Part shown: one piece after another, positions 9,801 through 19,091 of the stretch
How the letters are laid out: the number at the start of each line of letters is the position of its first letter
Position numbering within the stretch: position 1 is the stretch's first letter
Origin: Chania multitudinisentens RB-25
Lineage (GTDB): Bacteria; Pseudomonadota; Gammaproteobacteria; Enterobacterales; Enterobacteriaceae
Length of the DNA: 64,000 nt
NCBI RefSeq assembly: GCF_000520015.2
Contig: NZ_CP007044.2
Span: forward strand, 1,798,001-1,862,000
Direction: 5' to 3'
Notes under the pieces: generated by a model
Databases searched by the model: none
Seen by the model: only the letters and a program-made list of their open reading frames with translations
What the model was told of the DNA's origin: nothing
Position numbers and translations under genes: made by a program

Positions 9801-10343
9801 TTTTATCAGCAGAACCTGAAACCCTTTGTTGAGAACAACCTGAGCAGTGGCAATGACGGCCAGTTGCTGATCCGGCCTGATGTGTTGCAGCAGTTGGAGC
9901 AGGCGCAGCGCATTCGTGACACCTTCTTCTCGGTGCAGAACGGCTTGGGGGCGCAGTTTGCCATTGAACCGATGACGCTGAGTGGTAATAAACGCCGCAG
10001 CGTGCTGAATCTGGATGGGCAATTGCTGGACTACGCGCATGGCCGCAGCAGCGTGGTGCATCTGGTGTGGCCTAACTCCATGCGTGCAGGTGTTGAAAGC
10101 AAGGTCACCCTGGTACCGGACGCCAGCGACAAATCCCCGCGCACCATTGGTTTTAGCGGCCCATGGGCGCAGTTGCGGCTGATCAACGCAGGCGAGTTGA
10201 CCAATGTGGGCACCAATTCATTCGACGTGCGTTTCAAAGTGGATGGCGGTGATATGACCTACCGCATTCATGTGGATGAATCTGACAACCCGTTCGCCGG
10301 GGGGCTGTTCAGCAAATTCACGTTACCTGACACGCTGTATTAA
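6810..10343 (+). CDS. tssM: TssM (IcmF), T6SS inner-membrane channel protein
   Basis: TssM spans the inner membrane and reaches through the periplasm to TssJ, forming the core of the membrane complex. The 1177-residue product has two N-terminal helices (about 19-40 and 60-78), a cytoplasmic NTPase-like domain with an intact Walker A GARNSGKST (from residue 136), a third helix near 453-475 (MVFSGVGTLAALTLWGCW), and a long periplasmic part ending in the beta-rich domain that binds TssJ. Length is normal for the family. ATG 6810 lies 31 nt after tssA, and the weak RBS suggests it depends on upstream translation. Confidence 0.95.
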   Translation: MKLPSFIRIARPAVPRLKASVPVVLALLACMALIWVWVYGPEWQWKENRPFETLLSRWLVTAVFVLVAVCWLSLKVVRRLQQLEKLHLQAKTQVDDPVLADIEQQDHYLDAWKRQLQRHMNTPAYLYRLPWYMIIGARNSGKSTLIKEGYKLTEITGPEHINVEDAAELRVRCWLGEQAVIIDPAGELIEQPITAMPGKASLNSRLWQSLLSWLVEHRKRQPLNGIILTVDLHQLMTANKAQRENYVADIHQRLQDVRLAMHSQVPLYVVFTKLDLLYGFEAMYQSLDKAQREAVLGVTFSLETADAHAWQKELQQFWQQWITQLNGAMPDMMLNSVDAGQRSQLFSFTRQMQGLQEYVTQLLEGILYSSEHAQPLLRGIYLTSAQQRGQMDDVFTQSAAVQYHLAPQAFPTWPVADTAPYFTKELFNQVLLAEPNLAGENGIWLRNTRKRMMVFSGVGTLAALTLWGCWYYYYQANYRAGQEVLAQAKTFLSIPTPKGDDRYGNLQLPLLNPIRDATLAYGDYHERNTFLADMGLYQGGNIGPYVESTYLQLLQQRFVPALMSGLLEQLNAAPKGSEEKLEILRVMRMLEDGSGRNIPLVEQYMSNRWSQQFNGQRELQQQLMSHLDYALKHTDWRAARESGDQYAIKSFVPYLRPIQLAQQELSKLSIYQRVYQNLRLKAQEILPPALDLRDQIGASFDTVFFSNNDRLLVLPQFLTRNGLQNYFAKQNEELVDLTVMDSWVLNLTKNVEYSEADRKEIQRQVTEQYIGDYTATWRAAMNNLSVGEFGDLPQAISAIEQVISGEQPFRRALQTLSDNTHQPGIPDALVGKERQDLLQKTDYQLLGRIHREFAPETAVLVENGDKNSVIQSVYQKLTELHRYLLAIQNSPAPGKAALKAVQLRLDQNSSDPIFEVQQQAKNLPEPLNRWVGDLAEQAWRVVMMEAIQSLEVEWNDTVVKQYQTYLAGRYPFDPDAKQDVPLSEFERFFAPKGTLDAFYQQNLKPFVENNLSSGNDGQLLIRPDVLQQLEQAQRIRDTFFSVQNGLGAQFAIEPMTLSGNKRRSVLNLDGQLLDYAHGRSSVVHLVWPNSMRAGVESKVTLVPDASDKSPRTIGFSGPWAQLRLINAGELTNVGTNSFDVRFKVDGGDMTYRIHVDESDNPFAGGLFSKFTLPDTLY

Positions 10344-10355
10344 TTGTGGTTATGA

Positions 10356-10385
10356 CGTCTCTCTTGCAGCGTATGCGGAGAGACG
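10356..10385. repeat. 8-bp inverted repeat between tssM and the VasL-like gene
   Basis: CGTCTCTC at 10356-10363 pairs perfectly with GAGAGACG at 10378-10385 across a 14-nt loop. No U-run follows, so it is not a standard Rho-independent terminator. It sits 18 nt before the next start codon and could slow or process the transcript between the structural genes and the effector genes; that role is inference. Confidence 0.4.
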
Positions 10386-10403
10386 CTTTAAGGATGAATA
10401 CGC

Positions 10404-11738
10404 ATGAGTGAAACCTCACAAGATATCGTTATTCAAACCGGTACTGATCCACGGAGCTGGCCGGAATTCAGCGCCCTGCGTGAAGAAATCAACAAAATCA
10501 ATCACCCGGCACGGCCAGAGGTGAACTGGCGGCTGATTGAGTCGCTGGCGCTGACGCTGTTTCGCACCAACGGTGTCGATTTGCAGACTGCGGTGTATTA
10601 CACCCTGGCGCGCACCCAAATGCAGGGGCTGGCAGGCTTTACCGAAGGTAGTGAGTTGATTTCCGGCATGGTGGTCAGCCAATGGGGGCAACTGTGGCCA
10701 GAACAACCCCAGGCGCGCACAGAAATACTGGAATGGTTCAATGCCCGGGTGGGCAACCAACTGCGGCAGCATGATTTTAGCAGTGAGGATTTGCGGCTGG
10801 TGTATCGCGCAGAGCGTGCCTTGCAGCTGTTGTGCGACAAGCTGAACCAGGTTGAATTAAAGCGTGTCCCGCGTATTGAAAACCTGCTGTATCTGATGCA
10901 GAACACCGCGAAACGGCTGGAGGCGGCCAACGAGGCGGCAAAACAGCCCCCATCAGTGCCGTTAAAAATGCCGTCGATGGTGTATCTGTCGGTGCCGGAA
11001 ACGGAGCCGATCCGTGCCGCCTTCACACAACCGGAACTCCAGGTGGATGAATCGCCACAGCCGAATATTGAGGTGCGATTTGTCTCCCCGCCGGCACCGC
11101 CCAAGCGTTTCTTGGCGGCCTGGGGGTTTGGCGGTGGGGTGTTATTCAGCCTGCTGCTGGCGGCCGTGGCGTACTTCGTGCTGGTTAAACCGATGCAGCA
11201 GCAACTGGCTGCGTTGGCGGCCAAGCCGGAAGGGGCCGCACTGTTATGGCTGAATAATCCGCAGGTGGCTACCTATAGTGAACAACTGGGTACCCTGGAG
11301 AATCTCTCGCCGTTGGCAGGGCTGCGCACTGCTGAACTCTCGGTGGCGATGGCGCGTCAACTGTGGCCGAGCAACCCGAATCAGGTGGCGGAAAGCCAGC
11401 GCTGGGAACGGCTACTGCAAGCCCGGATGGGCAATAACGCGGCGGGGAGTGGTTATTTTCAGTTACAGCGGCGCTTGCAGGCGCTGTCTGAAAAGTTGCT
11501 CGAACAGGAACAGGTGCGCGGCAGCCTGACGATTTCCTACCTGAAAACGGCGGTTTATCAGATGCAGACCGAACTGAACCGTGAAATTCCCTTGGAAGAA
11601 TTGCTGCGCCAGTTATCCGTGGCGAGAGAAAGCCACCAGCCCGTGTCTCCCGTGTTGTTGAAGCAGATAGACGAACGTTGGAATGCGTTACTTAGCCGTT
11701 ATCACCAATTGACGTGGCAGGCGGACCCTGTGCGTTAA
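10404..11738 (+). CDS. vasL: VasL-like T6SS protein (ImpA N-terminal domain plus membrane helix)
   Basis: The 444-residue product has an ImpA_N-type N-terminal domain (about residues 8-120) and a proline-rich stretch. A single membrane helix follows (about 235-258, GFGGGVLFSLLLAAVAYFVL), then a helical C-terminal domain as in the VasL group of TssA-related proteins. These accessory proteins occur with TssA in many enterobacterial T6SS loci and are thought to act at the membrane base during tube growth. The RBS TAAGGA precedes ATG 10404. Pieces of this gene recur as scars at 19921 and 23652, which shows that the vasL-to-rhs block was once duplicated. Confidence 0.75.
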   Translation: MSETSQDIVIQTGTDPRSWPEFSALREEINKINHPARPEVNWRLIESLALTLFRTNGVDLQTAVYYTLARTQMQGLAGFTEGSELISGMVVSQWGQLWPEQPQARTEILEWFNARVGNQLRQHDFSSEDLRLVYRAERALQLLCDKLNQVELKRVPRIENLLYLMQNTAKRLEAANEAAKQPPSVPLKMPSMVYLSVPETEPIRAAFTQPELQVDESPQPNIEVRFVSPPAPPKRFLAAWGFGGGVLFSLLLAAVAYFVLVKPMQQQLAALAAKPEGAALLWLNNPQVATYSEQLGTLENLSPLAGLRTAELSVAMARQLWPSNPNQVAESQRWERLLQARMGNNAAGSGYFQLQRRLQALSEKLLEQEQVRGSLTISYLKTAVYQMQTELNREIPLEELLRQLSVARESHQPVSPVLLKQIDERWNALLSRYHQLTWQADPVR

Positions 11739-11757
11739 CATCCAGGAAGGAAAAGTT

Positions 11758-13992
11758 ATGTTTGCTGATGATAAAAAGCTCAAAGGCAGTGTGCAACCAA
11801 AGAACATTGTGGCTGCGGAGAGCGCAGCGTCGTTGAAGGGGGAGCAGGTAGCGGGCATGGTGGGCGGTATCGCGGGTGCCGTGGGTGGTACAGTGGGGAA
11901 ACGCATCAGCCAGGCGGCGGAGTTGGCTCAATCCGCCATGGGAACCCAGGCCAAAGCGCTGGGCGGAGTGCAACCGCTGAATCTGGCCGCAGGCGGTGGT
12001 GCATCGTCGCTGGCCTCATCAGCAGCCAATGCGCTTCTGGGCGGGGCTCAACCCAGTGGTTTGCAGTTCACGTTAACCGCCGTGGGTTTGCCCCCGCAGA
12101 CCTTCGTGGTAGTGGATTTCAGCCTGAGTGAAATGTATTCCTCCCCCTTTGTGCTGAACGTGGGATTGGCCAGTGCCGACCCGGCGGTGGACTTTGCGGC
12201 GGTGCTGGACCAGGATGCGACACTGTTTATCTGGCGCGAAGGCGTACTACAACGCAGTGTGACCGGCATGGTTGCCAGCTTTGAACAGGGGGACACCGGT
12301 TTTCACCAGACCCGTTACAGCATGGTGATCCGCCCGGCGCTGTGGCGCACCAGCCTGCGCCGCAACTCCCGCATCTTCCAACAGGAAAACATCGAAAGCA
12401 TCATCACCACCCTGCTGAAAGAAAACGGCATCAACGAGTTTGCCTTTGCGTTCCGCAACCCGCATCCGGCCCGTGAATTCTGCGTGCAATATAATGAAAC
12501 GGATTTTGATTTCATCCAGCGCCTGACGGCCGAAGAAGGGATTTTCTACTACTTCGAATTCAGCACGGGCAAGAACACCATTGTGTACGCTGATGACGTC
12601 GGTTCGCTGCCGAAGGGGGCGCCTCTGCCGTATAACCCCAACGTGGCGGCCCAGGCGCAAGAGCTGTGTATCACCACCTTCACCCGCAGTGCGCAGGTGC
12701 GGCCCGCGATGGTGCAACTGAAAGATTACACCTTTAAAAACCCGTACTGGGCAGCGGCGTTCAGCAAGCAGTCGGGCGAGTTGCAAAACCAGCGGCCCGA
12801 CTACGAACACTTTGACTTCCCTGGGCGTTTCAAAGACGAGCAGCACGGGCAGGATTTTACCCGTTACCGCCTGGAAGGCCTGCGTAATGACGCCAACCTG
12901 GGGCAAGGGCAGAGCAATGATTTCACCCTGCAACCGGGGCAACTGTTCAGTCTTTATAACCACCCGCGGGGTGATCTGAATCATCCGTGGCAGCTGTTGG
13001 CGATCCAGCATTCTGGCAGCCAGCCGCAGGCGCTGGAGCAGGAATCGGGTGAACAGGGCACCTACCTGAGCAACCAGTTCAGCTTTATTCCGCACACCCA
13101 GACCTGGCGACCAACGCCGTTGCCAAAACCGGCGATGGACGGCCCACAGATTGCGATGGTGGTGGGGCCGGCGTCTGAGGAAATCTATTGTGACGAGTTC
13201 GGCCGTATCCGGCTGCAATTCTTGTGGGACCGTTACGGGCAGAGCGACGACAACAGCTCGTGCTGGATACGGGTGACCCAACCGTGGGCGGGCCAGGGCT
13301 GGGGGATGATTGCCATCCCGCGTATCGGGCAGGAAGTGGTGGTGGATTTTCTGCACGGCGACCCGGATCAACCGATAGTGACTGGGCGTACCTATCACGC
13401 CAATAACCTGCCGTCGATAGGTTTGCCAGCGGCGAAAACCCAGATGGCGTTCCGCTCAAAAACCCATAAGGGGGAAGGGTACAACGAACTGCGTTTTGAG
13501 GACAGCAAAGGCGCCGAAGGGCTGTTTCTGCATGCGCAGAAGGATATGAATACGGTGGTGCTGAATGATCGTACCACGGCGGTGCTTGCCAATCATGCTG
13601 AAAGCGTCACTTTAAATCAGACTGTGCAGATCGGAGAAAATCAGTCTGTCCAGATATTGGCTAACCAGGGTATTCAGGTTAAGGAAATGCAAAATACGTT
13701 GGTGGGTGGCGATAAAATTACCAATGTAGGTGGCGGCATTCTTATGGCTTCGGCGAAAGGATTACGGCTCGTTTGTGGGGATGCCGTATTAGAAATGAAT
13801 GCTGAAACCGGTAATATCTCTCTGATATGCAATAACTTCAATATATATGCTAAAGACCTTGGCCAGATTACGGCGGGGAGTTTACTGGATCTGAATATGG
13901 ATGATGCTAAACCAGGGACTACGGCAGGCCCGAGTGTTGGAGATATTAATAGTGCGGTGGCCAGCGCTTTCTCAGGAAATGGAGGGAAGTAA
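11758..13992 (+). CDS. vgrG: VgrG spike protein with N-terminal glycine-rich extension
   Basis: VgrG trimers form the T6SS needle tip and carry effectors. From about residue 100 onward the 744-residue protein follows the standard plan: a gp27-like base (RYSMVIRPALWRTSLRRNSR, FDFIQRLTAEEGIFYYFE), a gp5-like OB domain (RVTQPWAGQGWGMIAIPRIG), then a beta-helix needle of repeated NQTVQIGENQSV-type strands. The first ~95 residues are extra: they are rich in Gly/Ala with a zipper-like GMVGGIAGAVGGTVG. The C-terminal ~60 residues have no recognisable toxin fold. A strong AGGAAGG precedes ATG 11758. The EagR and Rhs genes follow, so this VgrG likely carries that Rhs protein. Confidence 0.93.
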   Translation: MFADDKKLKGSVQPKNIVAAESAASLKGEQVAGMVGGIAGAVGGTVGKRISQAAELAQSAMGTQAKALGGVQPLNLAAGGGASSLASSAANALLGGAQPSGLQFTLTAVGLPPQTFVVVDFSLSEMYSSPFVLNVGLASADPAVDFAAVLDQDATLFIWREGVLQRSVTGMVASFEQGDTGFHQTRYSMVIRPALWRTSLRRNSRIFQQENIESIITTLLKENGINEFAFAFRNPHPAREFCVQYNETDFDFIQRLTAEEGIFYYFEFSTGKNTIVYADDVGSLPKGAPLPYNPNVAAQAQELCITTFTRSAQVRPAMVQLKDYTFKNPYWAAAFSKQSGELQNQRPDYEHFDFPGRFKDEQHGQDFTRYRLEGLRNDANLGQGQSNDFTLQPGQLFSLYNHPRGDLNHPWQLLAIQHSGSQPQALEQESGEQGTYLSNQFSFIPHTQTWRPTPLPKPAMDGPQIAMVVGPASEEIYCDEFGRIRLQFLWDRYGQSDDNSSCWIRVTQPWAGQGWGMIAIPRIGQEVVVDFLHGDPDQPIVTGRTYHANNLPSIGLPAAKTQMAFRSKTHKGEGYNELRFEDSKGAEGLFLHAQKDMNTVVLNDRTTAVLANHAESVTLNQTVQIGENQSVQILANQGIQVKEMQNTLVGGDKITNVGGGILMASAKGLRLVCGDAVLEMNAETGNISLICNNFNIYAKDLGQITAGSLLDLNMDDAKPGTTAGPSVGDINSAVASAFSGNGGK

Positions 13993-13995
13993 GAC

Positions 13996-14451
13996 ATGGA
14001 TTATTGCATGAATGAGGGCACTCTAACGCTGCCGTTTGAGTATGCTGACAGCAGCATGACAATTTTAAAATTCCCTAAAGAGAAATCCAGCCTAACAATT
14101 GTGCGCGGTGAAATGCCGGCAGAGCTTTCTTTAGCTGAAACGGTAGAATTACAGAGAAATCTATTTCAGAAAGAATTTAAGACGATCATTCTGGGGGAAA
14201 CCAAAGAGGCGATATTGGGTAACGCTCTCACCCTGAAAGGGATGGAGTTTTTCTGTATGTTTGATCAATCCAATATCAAACAATATCAGATGAATTTGCT
14301 GATAAAACAGCACGCCTATTTTATTACCTTTACCTATACGCAACTTCGTGTATTCGATAATGAAGATTTGGCTAACTGGGAACGCATTAAATCTGACTTT
14401 GTGCTGACTCCTCAGTGGTATCAATTATTAAAGGAGATACCTCATGAGTGA
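13996..14451 (+). CDS. eagR: EagR-type chaperone (DcrB/DUF1795 fold) for the Rhs effector
   Basis: EagR chaperones bind and shield the hydrophobic N-terminal helices of prePAAR effectors and load them onto VgrG. This 151-residue protein has the DUF1795/DcrB pattern (NEGTLTLP near the start, LTIVRGEMP, YFITFTY, FVLTPQWYQ). It lies 3 nt after vgrG and overlaps the rhs start by 8 nt, the arrangement expected for an effector-specific chaperone. The rhs product carries the prePAAR motif and long hydrophobic segments that such chaperones recognise. ATG 13996 has GGAGGGAAG upstream. Confidence 0.88.
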   Translation: MDYCMNEGTLTLPFEYADSSMTILKFPKEKSSLTIVRGEMPAELSLAETVELQRNLFQKEFKTIILGETKEAILGNALTLKGMEFFCMFDQSNIKQYQMNLLIKQHAYFITFTYTQLRVFDNEDLANWERIKSDFVLTPQWYQLLKEIPHE

Positions 14452-17400
14452 CGGGAAGTATTTGGCAGCCAGAGAAACGGATGTCTTGCTGCATACCTCG
14501 TTACTTGCAGATTTTGTATCGGGGGTCGTTAAAGGTGCTATTTATGCGGCAGCGGGGGCCATCGCGTGTGCTGCGATGGCGGTAACTTTTCCTGCCTCTT
14601 TACTTGTGGGGGCTGCGGTTGGGCTTGCGGTAGGTTTTGTTTTTGGTGAAGCCGTTGATGCCGTAGCTGATACCGTAGCAAGCTGGTTTCCTCCTTCCGA
14701 AGATGGCCTGATCATTACCGGCTCTGATAATGTCCACACCAAAAAACTTCCTGCAGCGCGTGCTGCCGGAAAAATGAAGCGGGAGGCTTTGCTAAGTTTA
14801 ATCGCTTATGACAAAGAGCACCCACCAAAAGGTAAAGCGGAACAGATTGCAGAAGGGATCCTACAAAAAGGATTGACGTTGCTGAAGTGGACAACGCCTG
14901 TTGGCGCACTGATGTCAGCACATGAAGCATTAACGGCAGATAGTGGAGCCGAGGCAGAAAAAGGAGGTAATGCCCCGCCTGTGAATGAAAATCAGGCGGC
15001 TAAACCCGGCTTTTGGGCATCAGTCGGCAATAGTATCATGTCACCTACCGTTGCCAGCGCGGATCCAAATGCCTCGCCTGCGGATATGGACAAGATTGTT
15101 TGTACCAAATGGCACTTTAACAGTGGTGGGCCTTATCTTGCAGAAGGCTCAAAACGCGTTCAGATTAATAGTCAGCCCGCCTGCCGTAAAGACGATCGTA
15201 GTACCTGTGAAGCCAAGATTGCGCCAAAGCAGGAGGGGAGCAAGGTGCGTATTGGCGGTGACAGCGTGGTTGTGCGGGATATCCAGAGCGGTAAGAACCC
15301 TTTTATGTCGATGCTTGGTGAAATCGTCGGTGGGATCTTGGTTGGGCTGGCTGCTGCGGGCCGACAGGCAATTATGACCTGTTTGAAAAGTGCGGCCTGT
15401 GACTTGTTGATTGATACTGCCGTTACGGCGGTCACGACGGTTGGTTCTGCTGCGGTTGGGGAAGCACTTTCTCGTGCCACCTCATCAAATCACCCTATAC
15501 ATTATGCCAGAGGCAGCAAGGTATTGGCGGGTGAGGCGGAACAGGATTTTGTGCTGGAAGGACAAATTCCCCTGTTCTGGCAACGTATGTATAACAGCCA
15601 TAATGCCCATGAAGGCGTTTTAGGTGCCGGTTGGAGTCTGCCTTTTGAGTTTTCGCTGGAAATCCGTGACCAACACGGTGAAGAGGCAATCTTCTACATC
15701 GATCGTTCGGGGCGTGAATTAGGGCTGGGCGTGCTGCTTAAAGGCATGAGTGCGCGCTATATCGATGAAGGTTTTACGCTTTACCGCAGTTCATATAATC
15801 AGTTCTTGCTGCAAACAGATTTTGGCGCGTTTTATCTGTTTGAGGAGAATCCACTCAAGACAAATCACTTCCGCTTGCACCAACAGCTTGACCGCCATGA
15901 AAATAAACTGGAATACCATTACGATCCTGAGGGCCGGTTGCAGCAGATTATTGATGATGTGCAGCAACTGCAGGTGATTTTTGGCTATGATCCGCTACTT
16001 TCACGCCTGACCGAAGCAAAGCAGGTTATTTATCGTCGGCAGGAAAAGGTCGAAAAAATCCTGGTGCAGTATCACTACAATGAACGGGGCGAGCTAATCC
16101 GTGTGAGTGATGCCGACGGAGTGACAACGCGGCGTTATGGTTATGATCCTGACCATCACCTTATGACGAGCCACGGTTATGCAACCGGCCTGATGGCTTC
16201 CTATCGCTACCAACTGTTTCCTGCACTGGAAGGAGAGAAAGCCCATTATCGGGTCGTTGAGCATACGTTATGGGAAGGTGAGGTTGTGCTGGAATCGATG
16301 CAGCTTCACTATGATTTGTTACTCAAGCAGGTCGAAGTGGTTGAAGTGGGCAAAGGCAGCAGCTATCGCCGTTGGGGGAAGAATTACCTTATCAGCGACT
16401 ATGTCGATGAGCTGGATAATGTTTGGCAGTTTACCTGGAGTGAGGAAGACAAATTAACTCAGGTCATCGATGCAGCCGGTAATACATGGGCATTTGAATA
16501 TGATTTATACGGAAATTTAGCTCATACCGCCGATCCTGAAGGGCAAAAGACACACACCAAATGGGATGATGATTTTGCTTATCCTTTGGTGAGAGTGATG
16601 CCTAATGGCGGAGCCTGGCACTACCAATATAACAGCAAAGGTGATTTAGTCTTGCTGACCGACCCCGAGGGGGGAGAATCATCATTTGTTTATGATGGTG
16701 CTGGTAACCGCATTTATCAGCGTGATGCGAAAAATAACGAAACACACTATAGCTATAACATGCGTGGGCAATTACAGAGCCAGACAGATTGTTCCGGTAA
16801 TGTGACACGATTTATCTATGATGATTTTGGTCAGCTCAGTGCGGTTCAAAATGCCTTGCAGCAAACGGAGCATTTTACCCATTCACCGGGTGGAAAGTTG
16901 CTTGAGCGTGTATTGGCTGATGGCTCTACCCGGCAATATCATTATGATTCATCCGGTTTGTTGAGCCAACTCGGTGAAAACAAAGAGATACGAGCCCAAT
17001 ATCGTTACAATGCACGCGGCCAGATCACTGAGCAGAAGCGTAACGGAAAGACGTTGCGTTTGGAATATGACAACTACGGGCGTTTAAGCACACTGTATAA
17101 CGAAAAAGGGGAACCTTATCGTTTCTCTTACAATGTGCTTGATGAGATGACCCAGGAAGTTCGGCTTGACGGCACGGTACGGCAATTATCCTATGACCGA
17201 TTAGGTTTCCTGATTAAGGACACAGTGGTGGGCAGTGAGGGCGGTAAGCTCCAGACCACGCTGGTGCGGGATAAAATAGGCAGGTTGTCCCTGAAAGAGC
17301 GTATGGACTACCGTACCGAATATGAATATAAGGCCAAAGAACTGCATATCAAGCATATCCGGCAAGAGGATTATCAACAGGCGTTATCCGAAAACCAAAA

Positions 17401-19087
17401 GCCGGATTATCAAACCCTGTCCTTTTTGTTTGACGCTTTCGGCCAGTTAACGGAAGAACATAATCATCATGGGCAGTATCGCTACGAATATGATGAGCTC
17501 GGTAATCTGCTCAAAACGGCATTCCCCGACAAAAGCGAGCTGCGGCATTTTTACTATGGCAGTGGTCATCTGTTGCAAAGTGAGTTCACCCACGGTTCGC
17601 AACAATATTTACTGGCCGAATATACGCGCGACAACCTGCACCGTGAGATCGGTCGCACACAAGGGGCTTTGACGGAACAGACAGAATATGACGCTTTGGG
17701 AAGGGTGACGGCAAAGCTTTCCCGGGCGAGCACAACAAATCACCTCTTTCGTGCCAAAGTGGCGCGGCATTACCGCTATGACCGGCAAAGCCAGCTTCAG
17801 ACGATGAAACTGACCCTGGGGCAGGGTGACGGTTTCTTTGATTACGGGGAAACTCAGACGGTTGATTATCACTATGATGAAGCCGGCCAGATACTTGCCC
17901 GTTATACCAATATGGAGCCAGAAACATTCCGGTATGATGCGGCCGGAAATCTGCTTAACAACACAGAGGTCGCCTGGAACAACCAGGTTGAGCGGGCGGG
18001 GAATTTCCGTTACGACTATGATGAATTCGGGCGGATGCGGCGGCGTGCCAACCAACGTAACGGGGTTGAACAACATTTTCACTACGACAGTGATAACCGT
18101 GTCACGTCTGTAGAATTCACCCGGCACCCACGCTATAAGCGGGTCAGTTATGACTATGATGCACTGGGGCGACGAATTGCCAAAACGCTGAGTTTCACCC
18201 ATCCGTGTGAGGGAGAGAAGAGGACAGAATTTTACTGGCAGGGGATGCAGCTGTGCGGTGAGCAGGCATCAAACCAGGCGTTAACCTACTACTTCTACCA
18301 TAACGGCAGCTATACGCCGCTGGCCCGGTTTGACTGTAATGACTCTGAAACGGCAGATGGCACGGAGTCTGGTGATCTTTGGTTTATGCATGCCGAGGCC
18401 AATGGTATGCCGCTGCTGCTGAGCGATGCGCATGGAAATACGGTCTGGCAGCAGCTCCAGGCGGATTTGTTTGGCCGGGTCAAGCAGGAGAAAAGTACGC
18501 TGTCACCTTATTCGGCAAAACAGAATTTACGTTTTGCCGGGCAGTATTATGATGAAGAGACCGGGTTGCATTATAATACCTTCAGGTACTATGCTCCTGA
18601 GTGTGGGCGGTTTACGCAGCCTGACCCGATAGGGCTGGCGGGGGGGATAAATCTTTATCAGTATGCGCCGAACCCGTTAGGGTGGATGGACCCACTTGGA
18701 TTAACTCCTGATGGAGTATTTATTCACTATACTGATTTCTTTGGAATGCAAAACATTCTAAATAGTGGTGTTATAGAAGCGAATGTAAAAGGGAAGGTCT
18801 ATATAACCGATATATTAATGACACCACAAGATGTCATGAGGGATGTTTTTATTGGCAACCCTAGATACGAAGGTCGCGGTGATTATGCTATTATATTTAA
18901 AACAGACCCTGGGCAGGCAGGGAGTATAAAATTATCTTCAGATCTTGAATTTGTTCATGATGGTAGATTAAAAATAGGTGAGATTATACATGCAGGAAAG
19001 AATCCATATGGTTCCTTATCTCATCTGGATTATGAACAACGATTGGGAATGACAAGAAACCAAATAGAATCTAGAGGGACGTGTTAA
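14444..19087 (+). CDS. rhs: prePAAR/PAAR-Rhs T6SS effector with HYD1-like C-terminal toxin
   Basis: This is a 1547-residue polymorphic toxin. Residues 8-17 form the prePAAR motif (AARETDVLLH). Hydrophobic segments follow (about 23-70), then a PAAR-like domain (about 220-290), a second hydrophobic stretch (about 295-350), and YD-repeat Rhs cage strands to about 1390. The cage ends with DPIGLAGG (from 1394) and DPLGL (1416-1420), the usual autocleavage border. The ~127-residue toxin after it contains HYT at 1428-1430 and VYITD around Tyr1453, the pattern of HYD1-type ADP-ribosyltransferases. The activity is a prediction. A good AAGGAGA site precedes ATG 14444. The base composition turns AT-rich exactly at the toxin, typical of exchanged tips. 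Confidence 0.92.
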   Translation: MSDGKYLAARETDVLLHTSLLADFVSGVVKGAIYAAAGAIACAAMAVTFPASLLVGAAVGLAVGFVFGEAVDAVADTVASWFPPSEDGLIITGSDNVHTKKLPAARAAGKMKREALLSLIAYDKEHPPKGKAEQIAEGILQKGLTLLKWTTPVGALMSAHEALTADSGAEAEKGGNAPPVNENQAAKPGFWASVGNSIMSPTVASADPNASPADMDKIVCTKWHFNSGGPYLAEGSKRVQINSQPACRKDDRSTCEAKIAPKQEGSKVRIGGDSVVVRDIQSGKNPFMSMLGEIVGGILVGLAAAGRQAIMTCLKSAACDLLIDTAVTAVTTVGSAAVGEALSRATSSNHPIHYARGSKVLAGEAEQDFVLEGQIPLFWQRMYNSHNAHEGVLGAGWSLPFEFSLEIRDQHGEEAIFYIDRSGRELGLGVLLKGMSARYIDEGFTLYRSSYNQFLLQTDFGAFYLFEENPLKTNHFRLHQQLDRHENKLEYHYDPEGRLQQIIDDVQQLQVIFGYDPLLSRLTEAKQVIYRRQEKVEKILVQYHYNERGELIRVSDADGVTTRRYGYDPDHHLMTSHGYATGLMASYRYQLFPALEGEKAHYRVVEHTLWEGEVVLESMQLHYDLLLKQVEVVEVGKGSSYRRWGKNYLISDYVDELDNVWQFTWSEEDKLTQVIDAAGNTWAFEYDLYGNLAHTADPEGQKTHTKWDDDFAYPLVRVMPNGGAWHYQYNSKGDLVLLTDPEGGESSFVYDGAGNRIYQRDAKNNETHYSYNMRGQLQSQTDCSGNVTRFIYDDFGQLSAVQNALQQTEHFTHSPGGKLLERVLADGSTRQYHYDSSGLLSQLGENKEIRAQYRYNARGQITEQKRNGKTLRLEYDNYGRLSTLYNEKGEPYRFSYNVLDEMTQEVRLDGTVRQLSYDRLGFLIKDTVVGSEGGKLQTTLVRDKIGRLSLKERMDYRTEYEYKAKELHIKHIRQEDYQQALSENQKPDYQTLSFLFDAFGQLTEEHNHHGQYRYEYDELGNLLKTAFPDKSELRHFYYGSGHLLQSEFTHGSQQYLLAEYTRDNLHREIGRTQGALTEQTEYDALGRVTAKLSRASTTNHLFRAKVARHYRYDRQSQLQTMKLTLGQGDGFFDYGETQTVDYHYDEAGQILARYTNMEPETFRYDAAGNLLNNTEVAWNNQVERAGNFRYDYDEFGRMRRRANQRNGVEQHFHYDSDNRVTSVEFTRHPRYKRVSYDYDALGRRIAKTLSFTHPCEGEKRTEFYWQGMQLCGEQASNQALTYYFYHNGSYTPLARFDCNDSETADGTESGDLWFMHAEANGMPLLLSDAHGNTVWQQLQADLFGRVKQEKSTLSPYSAKQNLRFAGQYYDEETGLHYNTFRYYAPECGRFTQPDPIGLAGGINLYQYAPNPLGWMDPLGLTPDGVFIHYTDFFGMQNILNSGVIEANVKGKVYITDILMTPQDVMRDVFIGNPRYEGRGDYAIIFKTDPGQAGSIKLSSDLEFVHDGRLKIGEIIHAGKNPYGSLSHLDYEQRLGMTRNQIESRGTC

Positions 19088-19091
19088 TATC

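Noticed and set aside
12247..13398. 383-residue minus frame inside vgrG
   Set aside because: Shadow of the high-GC vgrG codons; no domain.
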